A DNA stretch of 39,033 nt from Bacillota bacterium (GTDB lineage Bacteria > Bacillota > Clostridia > Lachnospirales > Lachnospiraceae), in the NCBI GenBank assembly GCA_023460575.1, contig JAEWPQ010000250.1, positions 1-39,033 on the forward strand. Reading direction: 5' to 3'. Both the position numbers and the translations under genes were made by a program. Shown here one piece after another: positions 7,716 through 15,488 of the stretch. The stretch's first letter is position 1. Each line of letters opens with the position of its first letter. The notes under the pieces are model-generated. The model did no database searches. It had not been told where the DNA came from and saw nothing but the letters and a program-made list of their open reading frames with translations.

Positions 7716-8325
7716 GGTAACTGTGGCGGACAGCGGTACTTCAGCTATTCAGCTGCTGGAACGATATATTTTTGATTTGATTATTCTGGATGTAATTATG
7801 GATGATATGGACGGGTTTTACGTAGTAAATCTGATCAGAAAAAAAGGCATCTATACTCCTGTTTTGTTTTTAAGCGGACAGCAGGAGGAACAGAGCAAAA
7901 TACTTGCCATCACTCTGGGAGGTGATGATTACATTACGAAACCGTTCAGTCTGGAAATGCTGATAACAAAAGCCAATGCTCTCATCAGAAGAAACAGAGA
8001 TTATAATCTGGAAGCAAAAAAAGAACTGGTTTGCGGAGAACTACGGCTGTCTTTAAGTGATTTCACATTGAGAAAGAATGGAAACCAGATACTTTTGACA
8101 TCAAAAGAGCTGTCTTTAATAAAATTTCTCATGGAAAACCAAAATCAGGTTTTTACAAAAGAACAGTTCTATGTCAATGTGTGGCAAAATTCAATTGTAG
8201 ATGACAACACTATTATGGTGTATATGAAACGCATAAGGGATAAAATTGAAGATAATCCAAAACACCCGAAGTATTTAAGGACAGCCTGGGGTCTGGGATA
8301 CATATTTAAAGACGAGGTAAGATAA
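7711..8325 (+). pseudogene. OmpR/PhoB-type response regulator lacking its N-terminus
   Basis: The frame reads EVTVADSGTSAIQLL at once, i.e. it starts inside the receiver domain: beta-1, the acidic metal-binding pair and alpha-1 (about 30 residues) are missing. The rest is well kept: phosphoacceptor Asp in LIILDVIMDDMDG, LFLSGQ, the TKPFS lysine, and a complete winged-helix DNA-binding domain (LTSKELSLIKFLMENQNQVFTKEQF ... GLGYIF, here split). A GTG at 7723 preceded by AGAGG could start a 200-residue truncated protein. Without the acidic pair, normal phosphorylation should fail, though the DNA-binding domain could still work. The codon pattern shows no further frameshift, suggesting either a recent deletion or continued use of the fragment. 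Confidence 0.8.
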
Positions 8326-8377
8326 AAGGACGAATTGCGGAATAACAGTTTGCTGTTATGCTGCAATTCGTCCTTTT
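8324..8377. terminator. Bidirectional intrinsic terminator
   Basis: AAAAGGACGAATTGC (8324-8338) pairs with GCAATTCGTCCTTTT (8363-8377), a 15-bp stem with a smaller internal AATAACAG/CTGTTAT hairpin. It separates the regulator remnant from the convergent deacetylase gene. Confidence 0.88.
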
Positions 8378-8404
8378 GTCTCTATGTCTGTCTGAATAAT
8401 ATTA

Positions 8405-9811
8405 TTACATAGGTGGAACCGGCTTAGGTCTTGCCGGATCAAATACATCAGTTACATTAAATAAATCACTTAAGCTGTCAGGATAGTAAAACATCCGGTA
8501 ACCATCTAAATTTCTTCTGGCCTGTCTGAAGTAATCAGGTCCAAGCTGCATCCAGGCGGGCTTACTGGCATCCACGTTACAGAAGTAGCGGAAGCCCTTG
8601 GATTTTAAATATGTAAAACGTTCATTGCTGTCTGTATAGGGAGTCCAGCTTCCAATATCGCTTCCAAAGGGATATATTATAATATCTGTAGGACCAATAA
8701 TAGACTCTACGTTACGTTCCCATTTATCGGCATCAATCTTAAAGTGCTCCATGGAAATGGTACCCATATTACGGTGTCCCCAGCTGTGGGAAGACAGCTC
8801 CCAGCCATGGTCTTTTAACGACTGTGCAACCGTTGCAGCCGCCTGCCGGTCTGCTTCATAGTTGGGGTTCTTATCTTTATAGGCTTCGTCCGTCCGATAG
8901 CCAAGTATTCCGTTGTATCCGGTAAAGGCAAGGATTCCTCTGGCGCCTTTATAGGAAAAACCCGGGTGGGTTTTTATAAAGTTCTCGAGTATTGGTACCA
9001 AATCATAATCACCAACAGAAACACTGCCGTCAGCCATCTGCATTTCACAGGTAGGATAGCCGTCCTCTCCGATAATTATACGGGTGGCAAAGCCATCCCC
9101 CTGCATATATTCATAATAGCATAAATCATCCTGGGACAGCACAAATGCTTTTTTACCAGGAGGCAGCATAATGTCTCCATATACAAACTTAGGATTGCCG
9201 TTTTCATCTTTCGTTTCATAAGCCAGATCATGAATTTTTACAAGAACAAAACCCTTGTCATACATGGACTGCATCATTTTTATAAATTCATCTTTGGTAG
9301 TCATCATCTGGTTGTAACCGTCCTGCTTGGAATCACCGTCAAAAGCCTTAGATGTATCTATAATCAGTGAATGGAAAAAAATATGGGTGACATCCTGAGG
9401 ATTAATCCGGACAAGGGCAGCTTTAGAAGCCTCATAGCCGGTAACAGCTGAAACAACTTCCTCTTTCGATGATAATGCGGCATCAGATTTTAAAAGGTCA
9501 ATGGCTCCATCATAATCGTATTGGGATGCAAGCTTCTCTGCGTTTGATAAAAGAGCCATCAGATCATCTGCCTGTGATGTACTGGCATTAGTAGTTTCCT
9601 CAGAGGCAGGCTGTGCTTCACTTTCGGAAGAAACAGATGCCACCGATGAATCAGCTGGCAGAATTCTATGCCCCATCTTCTTATTAATAATAATACCGCA
9701 GAGTATCATAATCATTACAATCAGCAGTCCGGCTAGAATGACTGCCACTAAATTTTTTGGATTTTTTGGCCCTTTTCCAACATTCCATTTACGATAATCA
9801 TTTTGATTCAT
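8405..9811 (-). CDS. Membrane-anchored polysaccharide deacetylase family protein (NodB-like)
   Basis: The 468-residue protein has a lysine-rich cytoplasmic start, one membrane helix (about residues 21-43), a Ser/Glu/Ala-rich linker (about 54-80), a roughly 60-residue helical stretch, and an extracellular NodB-like domain. The expected metal triad can be assigned as Asp in LSQDD (about 226-229) and two His in SHSWGH (342-346). The classical TFDDG motif 1 is altered and a long insert separates motifs 1 and 2. A YPFG motif stands where RPPYG is usual, so the arginine is absent. Such enzymes de-N-acetylate or de-O-acetylate cell-wall or exopolysaccharide glycans. It is divergent from the carboxypeptidase gene, which fits a wall-modification locus. 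The substrate is unknown. Confidence 0.8.
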   Translation of the reverse strand: MNQNDYRKWNVGKGPKNPKNLVAVILAGLLIVMIMILCGIIINKKMGHRILPADSSVASVSSESEAQPASEETTNASTSQADDLMALLSNAEKLASQYDYDGAIDLLKSDAALSSKEEVVSAVTGYEASKAALVRINPQDVTHIFFHSLIIDTSKAFDGDSKQDGYNQMMTTKDEFIKMMQSMYDKGFVLVKIHDLAYETKDENGNPKFVYGDIMLPPGKKAFVLSQDDLCYYEYMQGDGFATRIIIGEDGYPTCEMQMADGSVSVGDYDLVPILENFIKTHPGFSYKGARGILAFTGYNGILGYRTDEAYKDKNPNYEADRQAAATVAQSLKDHGWELSSHSWGHRNMGTISMEHFKIDADKWERNVESIIGPTDIIIYPFGSDIGSWTPYTDSNERFTYLKSKGFRYFCNVDASKPAWMQLGPDYFRQARRNLDGYRMFYYPDSLSDLFNVTDVFDPARPKPVPPM

Positions 9812-9938
9812 AACGAAACCTCATAATTCTGTTATATTTTTGGATGTATCTATTATTAAAATAACATTCCCTGTCCAAGTATAGCATACTTTGTAGAAAG
9901 ATGAAATGAAAACGAGGTAATTTTTTTTAGTAAAAGTG

Positions 9939-9968
9939 GCATATGTAAGGGAAGAAGTCCCATACAAT
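9939..9968 (+). promoter_or_regulatory. Possible sigma-E-type sporulation promoter upstream of the carboxypeptidase gene
   Basis: CATACAAT (9961-9968) matches the sigma-E -10 consensus, and GCATATG (9939-9945) lies 15 bases upstream, near the expected place of the ATA-containing -35. It is 35 bases before the start codon. No good sigma-A pair was found for this gene. Tentative. Confidence 0.4.
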
Positions 9969-10003
9969 GATAGAAAGGTATTGATCAGAGGAACGTGTAT
10001 AAC

Positions 10004-11239
10004 ATGAAAAGAGTTACAGCATTTTTATTAAGCTTTTTTCTGCTATTTTCCTGTTTATGTCAGACGGCGGCAGGGCAGGTGCCGGATATAGCGGTTGCCT
10101 CGGACATGATTGTAAAGGCGGAAGAGGCCCAGGCGGTTAACACAGAAGGCGGTCCGGCGCTGCAGTCTCCAAGTGCGATTTTGATGGAAGCATCTACCGG
10201 GCAGGTCATATTCGAGAAGGATGCAGATGAAAAAAGAAGTCCTGCCAGCATCACAAAAATTATGACGCTGATCCTTATTTTTGATGCTCTGGAATCTGGC
10301 AAGATTAAAATGACGGATGAGGTTGTCACCAGCGCCCATGCCAAATCCATGGGCGGATCCCAGGTATTTCTGGAAGAAGGAGAAGTTCAGACGGTTGAAA
10401 CTCTGATTAAATGTATCGTTATAGCGTCAGGTAACGATGCTTCCGTTACCATGGCAGAATACATAGCAGGAACAGAGGATGAATTTGTGAAAATGATGAA
10501 TGAGCGGGCAGCTGCTCTGGGAATGGCAAATACCCATTTTGAAGACTGCTGCAGTCTTACGGAATCCCCCACTCATGTAACCACTGCCAGAGATATTGCA
10601 ATTATGTCCAGGGAACTGATCAATAAGTATCCCCAGATTCATAATTACTCAACAATCTGGATGGAAAACATCACCCATGTGACAAAACAGGGAACGAAGG
10701 AATTCGGACTTTCCAATACCAACAAGCTTTTAAAAATGGCAACCAACTTTCAGGTAACCGGTTTAAAAACCGGATCTACCTCCATTGCAAAGTACTGTCT
10801 CTCTGCGACTGCCGAAAAAGACGGTGTCCGTCTGATTGCTTCCATCATGGCTGCTCCGGATTATAAAGTGAGATTTGCAGATGCCCAGACTTTGTTAAAT
10901 TATGGTTATGCAAACTGCAAACTATATGAGGATAAAGAGATGCTTCCTCTTCCGGATATGATTGTGGATAATGGTGTAGAAGAGATAGTTCCATTAAAAT
11001 ATGGCGGTTCTTTTTCTTATTTAAGCTTAAAGGGAGAAGATTTTACTGCTATAGAAAGGAAACTGGAGCTGGTTCCTTCTGTAACGGCTCCCGTAGAAGA
11101 TGGGCAGTCGGCGGGAAGTCTCATCTATACTCTTGGGGGGGAAAAGATCGGCGAGGTGCCGGTTCTGACAGCAGGAGCTGTGCGGGAGGCTAAGTTTGGA
11201 GATTATTTGAAACGACTGTTGCATGTGTTTAGTTTGTAA
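10004..11239 (+). CDS. D-alanyl-D-alanine carboxypeptidase (S11 / penicillin-binding protein 5-6 type)
   Basis: The 411-residue exported protein has a signal peptide (basic MKR, hydrophobic core to about residue 20, likely cleavage near TAAG). The S11 serine-peptidase motifs are complete: SxxK in SPASITK, SGN in IASGNDAS, and KTG in GLKTGSTS, followed by the usual PBP5_C-like beta domain. It trims the terminal D-Ala from peptidoglycan stem peptides outside the membrane. ATG 10004 is preferred to the in-frame GTG at 9995 because AGAGGA at 9987-9992 is correctly spaced only for the ATG. The C-terminus ends in LKRLLHVFSL, possibly a short amphipathic membrane anchor. The sigma-E-like promoter suggests a DacB-like spore-cortex role, but a vegetative DacA/DacF-like role is not excluded. 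Confidence 0.92.
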   Translation: MKRVTAFLLSFFLLFSCLCQTAAGQVPDIAVASDMIVKAEEAQAVNTEGGPALQSPSAILMEASTGQVIFEKDADEKRSPASITKIMTLILIFDALESGKIKMTDEVVTSAHAKSMGGSQVFLEEGEVQTVETLIKCIVIASGNDASVTMAEYIAGTEDEFVKMMNERAAALGMANTHFEDCCSLTESPTHVTTARDIAIMSRELINKYPQIHNYSTIWMENITHVTKQGTKEFGLSNTNKLLKMATNFQVTGLKTGSTSIAKYCLSATAEKDGVRLIASIMAAPDYKVRFADAQTLLNYGYANCKLYEDKEMLPLPDMIVDNGVEEIVPLKYGGSFSYLSLKGEDFTAIERKLELVPSVTAPVEDGQSAGSLIYTLGGEKIGEVPVLTAGAVREAKFGDYLKRLLHVFSL

Positions 11240-11283
11240 AAAAATAATGAAGCATAAAAATACTATGCCATATAATGATTTCA

Positions 11284-11334
11284 TATAAAATAAACCTTCA
11301 AACTTTTCTAAACAGTTTGAAGGTTTATTTTATA
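11284..11334. terminator. Perfect bidirectional terminator
   Basis: A 20-bp perfect inverted repeat (11284-11303 with 11315-11334) with an 11-base loop; A-rich on one flank and T-rich on the other. It lies between the convergent carboxypeptidase and AraC-type genes. Confidence 0.93.
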
Positions 11335-11350
11335 TCAGCCCTGAAGGCAC

Positions 11351-12394
11351 TCATTTATTTTTCCGATATTCTCCGGGAGTCATATGAAAGGTTTCCTTAA
11401 AAATCCGGTTAAAGTGCTCTGGATTCGTATAACCAATAATTTCGCAAATGGAAGAGATGCTTAAATTCGTAGTCTTAAGAGCCCGGCAGGCTTTTTCCAG
11501 CCGTATGTTCCGGATAAGCGTAGTAAAGGTCTGGCCTGTATGATTCTTGACCAGCTTGCTGAAATGGGGCACGGAAAAGCTGAAATGTTCTGCGGCAGAG
11601 GAAAGGGTGATATCCATGAAGTGTGTCTGAAAGTAATTCAGGATATCAGGCAGGGCAAGGTTTTCATGGGTGGTATTTAAAAAGCTTTCCAGATGTTTTT
11701 CATGCCGGCGCAGCAGGATTGCCCAGAAGGTGAGAAGATAGCTGTCCAAAAGGGGGTCAGAGTACTTTTCATGTCCGTAGAATTCAATATAAATATCTTC
11801 CACCAGAGAGCAGATTACCTCGTCTGATCTGGTATGAAACAGCAGGTAATTGTTTTCCGTTTTTTTATGCAAGGTATAGGCAAAAAAGAGGGACAAGGCA
11901 TTGTTGTTGGCGAACAGCTCAAAAAAGGTTGCATGGAAGGCATTGGATTTAATCATGATATTAATCACGATACTGTCATCAAATACGGCAATGCTGTGCC
12001 TGGTTTTAGGCGGAATAATACATAAATCTCCGGTTTTGCAGACTCTTTTTTTCCCCTGAATAGTATTGGCGCAGGTGCCGGAATAAACGTAAAAACATTC
12101 ATAAAATTCATGCTCATGAATAAATTCCGGAGAATAGCGGTTATGTTTGATAATGTAAATATTCTGTGAGGAGGATTTAAAAAATGCGTTTTCAGATATA
12201 TAGGGATGCCATATTGGGTGCAGGCAGGGAACATAGAGCTGGCGCCGTTCAATATATTCCTGGTCCAGCGAATTCACATATGAGGAAAAAGTCTGGGGAG
12301 AGCGTTGCTCCGCTTCATAAAGACGGCGGTAAAATTCCTCGTCTTCATTAAATGAAGAAATAAATTCTTTAAAATCATTCTTGCGTATTTTCAT
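11351..12394 (-). CDS. AraC-family transcriptional regulator with cupin sensor domain
   Basis: The 347-residue protein has an N-terminal arm, a cupin-like ligand-binding domain (about residues 75-165, with FIHEHEFYECFYVYSG and GDLCIIPPKTRHSI) and a C-terminal pair of helix-turn-helix units (ITLSSAAEHFSFSVPHFSKLVK and ISSICEIIGYTNPEHFNRIFKETFHMTPGEYR, here named only by their ends). It ends with the classical AraC signature. The ATG at 12394 is favoured over the GTG at 12397 because GGAGGA lies 9 bases upstream. It is divergent from the transporter/glycosidase operon and is the obvious sugar-responsive activator of it. A tandem TTAGTCA overlaps its own -35, suggesting autoregulation. The inducer is unknown. 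Confidence 0.93.
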   Translation of the reverse strand: MKIRKNDFKEFISSFNEDEEFYRRLYEAEQRSPQTFSSYVNSLDQEYIERRQLYVPCLHPIWHPYISENAFFKSSSQNIYIIKHNRYSPEFIHEHEFYECFYVYSGTCANTIQGKKRVCKTGDLCIIPPKTRHSIAVFDDSIVINIMIKSNAFHATFFELFANNNALSLFFAYTLHKKTENNYLLFHTRSDEVICSLVEDIYIEFYGHEKYSDPLLDSYLLTFWAILLRRHEKHLESFLNTTHENLALPDILNYFQTHFMDITLSSAAEHFSFSVPHFSKLVKNHTGQTFTTLIRNIRLEKACRALKTTNLSISSICEIIGYTNPEHFNRIFKETFHMTPGEYRKNK

Positions 12395-12451
12395 CACAGC
12401 TTCCTCCGATGGTGTTCTTTCTATAAGTGTACCATCTTAAAAAATATCAAG

Positions 12452-12479
12452 TCAATAACATAAATTAGTCATTAGTCAA
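12452..12479 (-). promoter_or_regulatory. Putative promoter of the AraC-type gene with tandem TTAGTCA site
   Basis: On the minus strand TTGACT (12479-12474), 16 bases, TATTGA (12457-12452). On the plus strand the 7-mer TTAGTCA occurs twice head-to-tail at 12465-12471 and 12472-12478, overlapping the -35. Direct repeats are the usual form of AraC-family sites, but two adjacent 7-mers are tighter than one helical turn, so this is only a candidate. Confidence 0.45.
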
Positions 12480-12484
12480 AACCC

Positions 12485-12512
12485 TTGCCAGATGATAGGA
12501 TACAACTATCAA
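12485..12512 (+). promoter_or_regulatory. Putative promoter of the GPH transporter-glycosidase-ROK operon
   Basis: TTGCCA (12485-12490), a 16-base spacer and TATCAA (12507-12512), 24 bases before the start codon. It is weak on both boxes, as expected for an activator-dependent promoter next to the TTAGTCA repeats. Confidence 0.5.
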
Positions 12513-12535
12513 TAAAAAAGGAAAGGTAGGAGAAG

Positions 12536-13894
12536 ATGGATACTTTTGAAAAAGAGATTAAAAAAAGCAAGTGGAGGCAGCGGATTGGCTATGGTTCTTC
12601 TGATTTTGCCTGTAATCTGATCTGGCAGGTGATTTCTTTGTACTTATTATATTTTTACACAGATGTGATGCATTTAAATGCAGCGGCAGTAAGCGTTATG
12701 TTTCTGGTAACTAAAATTTTTGACGGATTTACAGATTTGGCAGTGGGGATTCTTATTGACAGAACCAATACGAAATGGGGGAAATCCAGACCATGGATTT
12801 TTGCAGGTGCGGTGCCGTTTGCAGTGACTGCATTTCTGGCATTCAGCGTACCGGATATTTCACAGAAGGGGATGCTCATTTATGCATATATAACCTATAT
12901 GCTTTTATCTCTTGCCTATACCATTGTAAATATTCCCATGGCCTCCATACTTCCGTCTCTGACAGCAGATCCTCAGGAGAGAACCAATCTGGCTGCCAGC
13001 CGTGTGTTTTTCTCTTATATCGGTTCTACTGTAGTATCTGCTTTTGCTCTCAGGATGGTAGACCGTTTTGGCAACGGAAATGAAGCCGTAGGATTTCGAA
13101 TCGTAATGATGATTTTTGGTATTGCAGGCTGTCTGGTATTCTTCTTCTGTTTTTTCAACACAAAAGAAAGAGTGCATGTCAATGAAGAAAAGACAAGCCT
13201 GAAGGCCAGTATTAACTGTCTGATTCATAATAAGCCATGGCTCTTGTTTGCTGCCAATATTATCTGGTTTTTCGGCGGCTTTATTATTCAGGCAGGAGCC
13301 ATCATATATTACTTTACTTATAATCTCAACAATAAAGAGCTTTCAAGTGTGGCGGCGACGATTACAACCTTAATACCTGTTGTTACAAATCTCTGTGTTC
13401 CGTTTCTGGCTCGTATGACTTCAAAAAGGAATCTGATGATAACTGGTTCTGTGTTTCACGGAGCCGGACTTCTCATTGTTTTTGCAGGAGGAACCTCAGT
13501 TCCCGTTGTGATTGCAGGCGTGATAGTGGCAGCCCTGGGATATGGACTGAAGGGAAGTATGCATTTTGCCATTCAGCCGGATCCGGTGGATTATGGCGAA
13601 TGGAAATCAGGAGTTAACATTGCAGGAACAATGTCGGCAGTAAACGGATTTATAGGCAAGGTGGGAATGGCAGTCGCGAGTTCTGTGGCTGCAGCGCTTT
13701 TGGCATCAAGCGGCTATGTGGCAAACGCACAGGTTCAGACAGGCTCTGCTTTAAATGCCATCAGTGCCATGTATATCTGGATCCCGCTTGCAACCAATAT
13801 ATTGACTATCATTACGTTTCTGATGTATGACCTGGATAAAACACTTCCGCAGATTAACAGGGAGTTAGAGGAAAGAAGAGCGGCAAAACGTTAA
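12536..13894 (+). CDS. GPH-family (MelB-like) sugar:cation symporter
   Basis: The 452-residue protein has 12 predicted membrane segments. Hallmarks of the glycoside-pentoside-hexuronide family are present: an early YGSSDFACNLIWQ, the TKIFDGFTDLAVGILIDRT loop with the conserved Asp residues for cation/sugar binding, KWGKSRPWI, and FAIQPDPVDYGEWKSG before helix 10. These symporters import glycosides or hexuronides with Na+ or H+. GGTAGGAG precedes the ATG. It is the first gene of a three-gene operon (13-base gap to the glycosidase, whose product would cleave the imported sugar). The actual sugar cannot be fixed from the sequence; a rhamnoside or related deoxysugar glycoside is suggested by the neighbour. 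Confidence 0.92.
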   Translation: MDTFEKEIKKSKWRQRIGYGSSDFACNLIWQVISLYLLYFYTDVMHLNAAAVSVMFLVTKIFDGFTDLAVGILIDRTNTKWGKSRPWIFAGAVPFAVTAFLAFSVPDISQKGMLIYAYITYMLLSLAYTIVNIPMASILPSLTADPQERTNLAASRVFFSYIGSTVVSAFALRMVDRFGNGNEAVGFRIVMMIFGIAGCLVFFFCFFNTKERVHVNEEKTSLKASINCLIHNKPWLLFAANIIWFFGGFIIQAGAIIYYFTYNLNNKELSSVAATITTLIPVVTNLCVPFLARMTSKRNLMITGSVFHGAGLLIVFAGGTSVPVVIAGVIVAALGYGLKGSMHFAIQPDPVDYGEWKSGVNIAGTMSAVNGFIGKVGMAVASSVAAALLASSGYVANAQVQTGSALNAISAMYIWIPLATNILTIITFLMYDLDKTLPQINRELEERRAAKR

Positions 13895-13907
13895 GAAAGG
13901 AATAATT

Positions 13908-15488
13908 ATGGCAGCAGTCAGCATTGATTTAGAGATGAAGAGAGTTACCAATGAGGCATTTATAGAGAAAGCAAAAAAGCTGGAGGGAAAGCTGATAGAA
14001 AATCTGGTGAAACCGGCGGGTATTGTAACTGTGGATGAAAAAGGGAAGATCCATCCAGGAGCAAAGCTTAAAGATTTACCCGGTATTTTATTGAAAAAAG
14101 GAGATTCTATTGTTCTGGATTTTGGAGATCATCAGGTAGGATATGTCAGTTTAAAGTTAAAATCAGCTGGAAGTCCTCAGGATGCACCGGCATACTTAAG
14201 GCTGAAATTTGGTGAAATTGCCAGAGAGATGATAGAAAAATCCGAGGAATACAATGGCTGGATCAGCAGGGGGTGGATTCAGGAAGAGTATATACATATC
14301 GATGTACTTCCTGTATGCCTGGAACTGCCGAGAAGGTATGCGTTCCGCTTTCTGGAGATTTATGTGGTGGATACCTCTTTAAAATATCAGGTGGCAGTGG
14401 AGGAAGTTATGTGCAGGGCTGTTTCTGCGGTTAGTATGGAAGGGGTGGCATGTGTTGCTGACCCGAACATGAGACAGCTGGACAGAGTCAGCTTACGTAC
14501 TCTTCAAAACTGTATGCAGTCTGTGTTTGAGGATGGTCCCAAACGTGACAGGCGGCTTTGGCTGGGGGATTTAAGGCTGCAGGCACTTGCCAATTACGAA
14601 ACTTTCAAAAATTATGATATGGTCAAAAGATGCCTGTATCTGTTCGGCGGACTTACCAGAGATGACGGAGCCATCGGTGCCTGCCTTTTTACAGAGCCGG
14701 AGTATCTTGTAGATGATACTTTTTTGTTTGATTATTCTCTGTTTTTTGTATCTACTCTGAAGGACTATTATGAGGCCTCAAAGGATCTGGAAACCTTAAA
14801 GGAGCTTTGGCAGCCGGCTTACCGGCAGATCGAACTGGCAAGAGAGCGTATTAATGATAACTATATAATTGAAGGCAGCGATAATTTCTGGTGCTTTGTT
14901 GACTGGAAAGAAGGACTTGACAAACAGGCCAGTGCTCAGGCAATCTATATCTATACCTTAAATGCAGCGATTGAACTTGCTAAAATCCTGGGAGAAAAAG
15001 AGATTGCAGAGCAATTACAGGAGGAAAAGGGGTATTGCAGCAGTGCGGCTTTGAAGTATTTATGGGATGAAAAGCTTAATGTGTTTATCAGCGGAGCCAA
15101 ACGTCAGGTTTCTTATGCAAGCCAGGTATGGATGGTACTGGCAGGTGTTATAAAAGATGAGGCGGCTGGTGCGCTTATAAAACAAATTACTGAGATGAAT
15201 CCCGCTATGGGTATGGTGACTCCCTACATGAATCACCATTATGTGGAGGCGCTGATTCTGTGCGGAGAAAAGAAAATGGCAGTGGATTATATGAAATATT
15301 ACTGGGGTGGAATGCTTTCTCAGGGGGCAGATACATTCTGGGAACTGTATAATCCGGAAAATCCGGAAGAATCTCCCTATGGCTCATCGGCGGTAAACAG
15401 CTATTGCCATGCCTGGAGCTGTACTCCGGCTTACCTGCTGCGAAAACTGGAGAAGGAGGAGAAGACAAATGGAATATCTGGTAATTGA
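13908..15488 (+). CDS. GH78-like (alpha-L-rhamnosidase-related) (alpha/alpha)6-barrel glycosidase, cytosolic
   Basis: The 526-residue protein has no signal peptide. It has a beta-rich N-terminus (about residues 40-170) and a six-hairpin barrel. GH78 landmarks are EDGPKRDRRLWLGDLR (about 208-223), NFWCFVDWKEGLDKQ, the general-base region TFWE (476-479) and the closing CHAWSCTPAYLL. In typical GH78 enzymes the first motif reads DxPxRDERxGWxGD, with Glu as general acid; here the Glu position holds Arg and the spacing is one residue shorter. The protein also lacks the extra beta-sandwich domains of large GH78 enzymes. Its substrate may thus not be a plain alpha-L-rhamnoside. The 3' end overlaps the ROK gene by 20 bases, so the two are translationally coupled. 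Confidence 0.8.
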   Translation: MAAVSIDLEMKRVTNEAFIEKAKKLEGKLIENLVKPAGIVTVDEKGKIHPGAKLKDLPGILLKKGDSIVLDFGDHQVGYVSLKLKSAGSPQDAPAYLRLKFGEIAREMIEKSEEYNGWISRGWIQEEYIHIDVLPVCLELPRRYAFRFLEIYVVDTSLKYQVAVEEVMCRAVSAVSMEGVACVADPNMRQLDRVSLRTLQNCMQSVFEDGPKRDRRLWLGDLRLQALANYETFKNYDMVKRCLYLFGGLTRDDGAIGACLFTEPEYLVDDTFLFDYSLFFVSTLKDYYEASKDLETLKELWQPAYRQIELARERINDNYIIEGSDNFWCFVDWKEGLDKQASAQAIYIYTLNAAIELAKILGEKEIAEQLQEEKGYCSSAALKYLWDEKLNVFISGAKRQVSYASQVWMVLAGVIKDEAAGALIKQITEMNPAMGMVTPYMNHHYVEALILCGEKKMAVDYMKYYWGGMLSQGADTFWELYNPENPEESPYGSSAVNSYCHAWSCTPAYLLRKLEKEEKTNGISGN

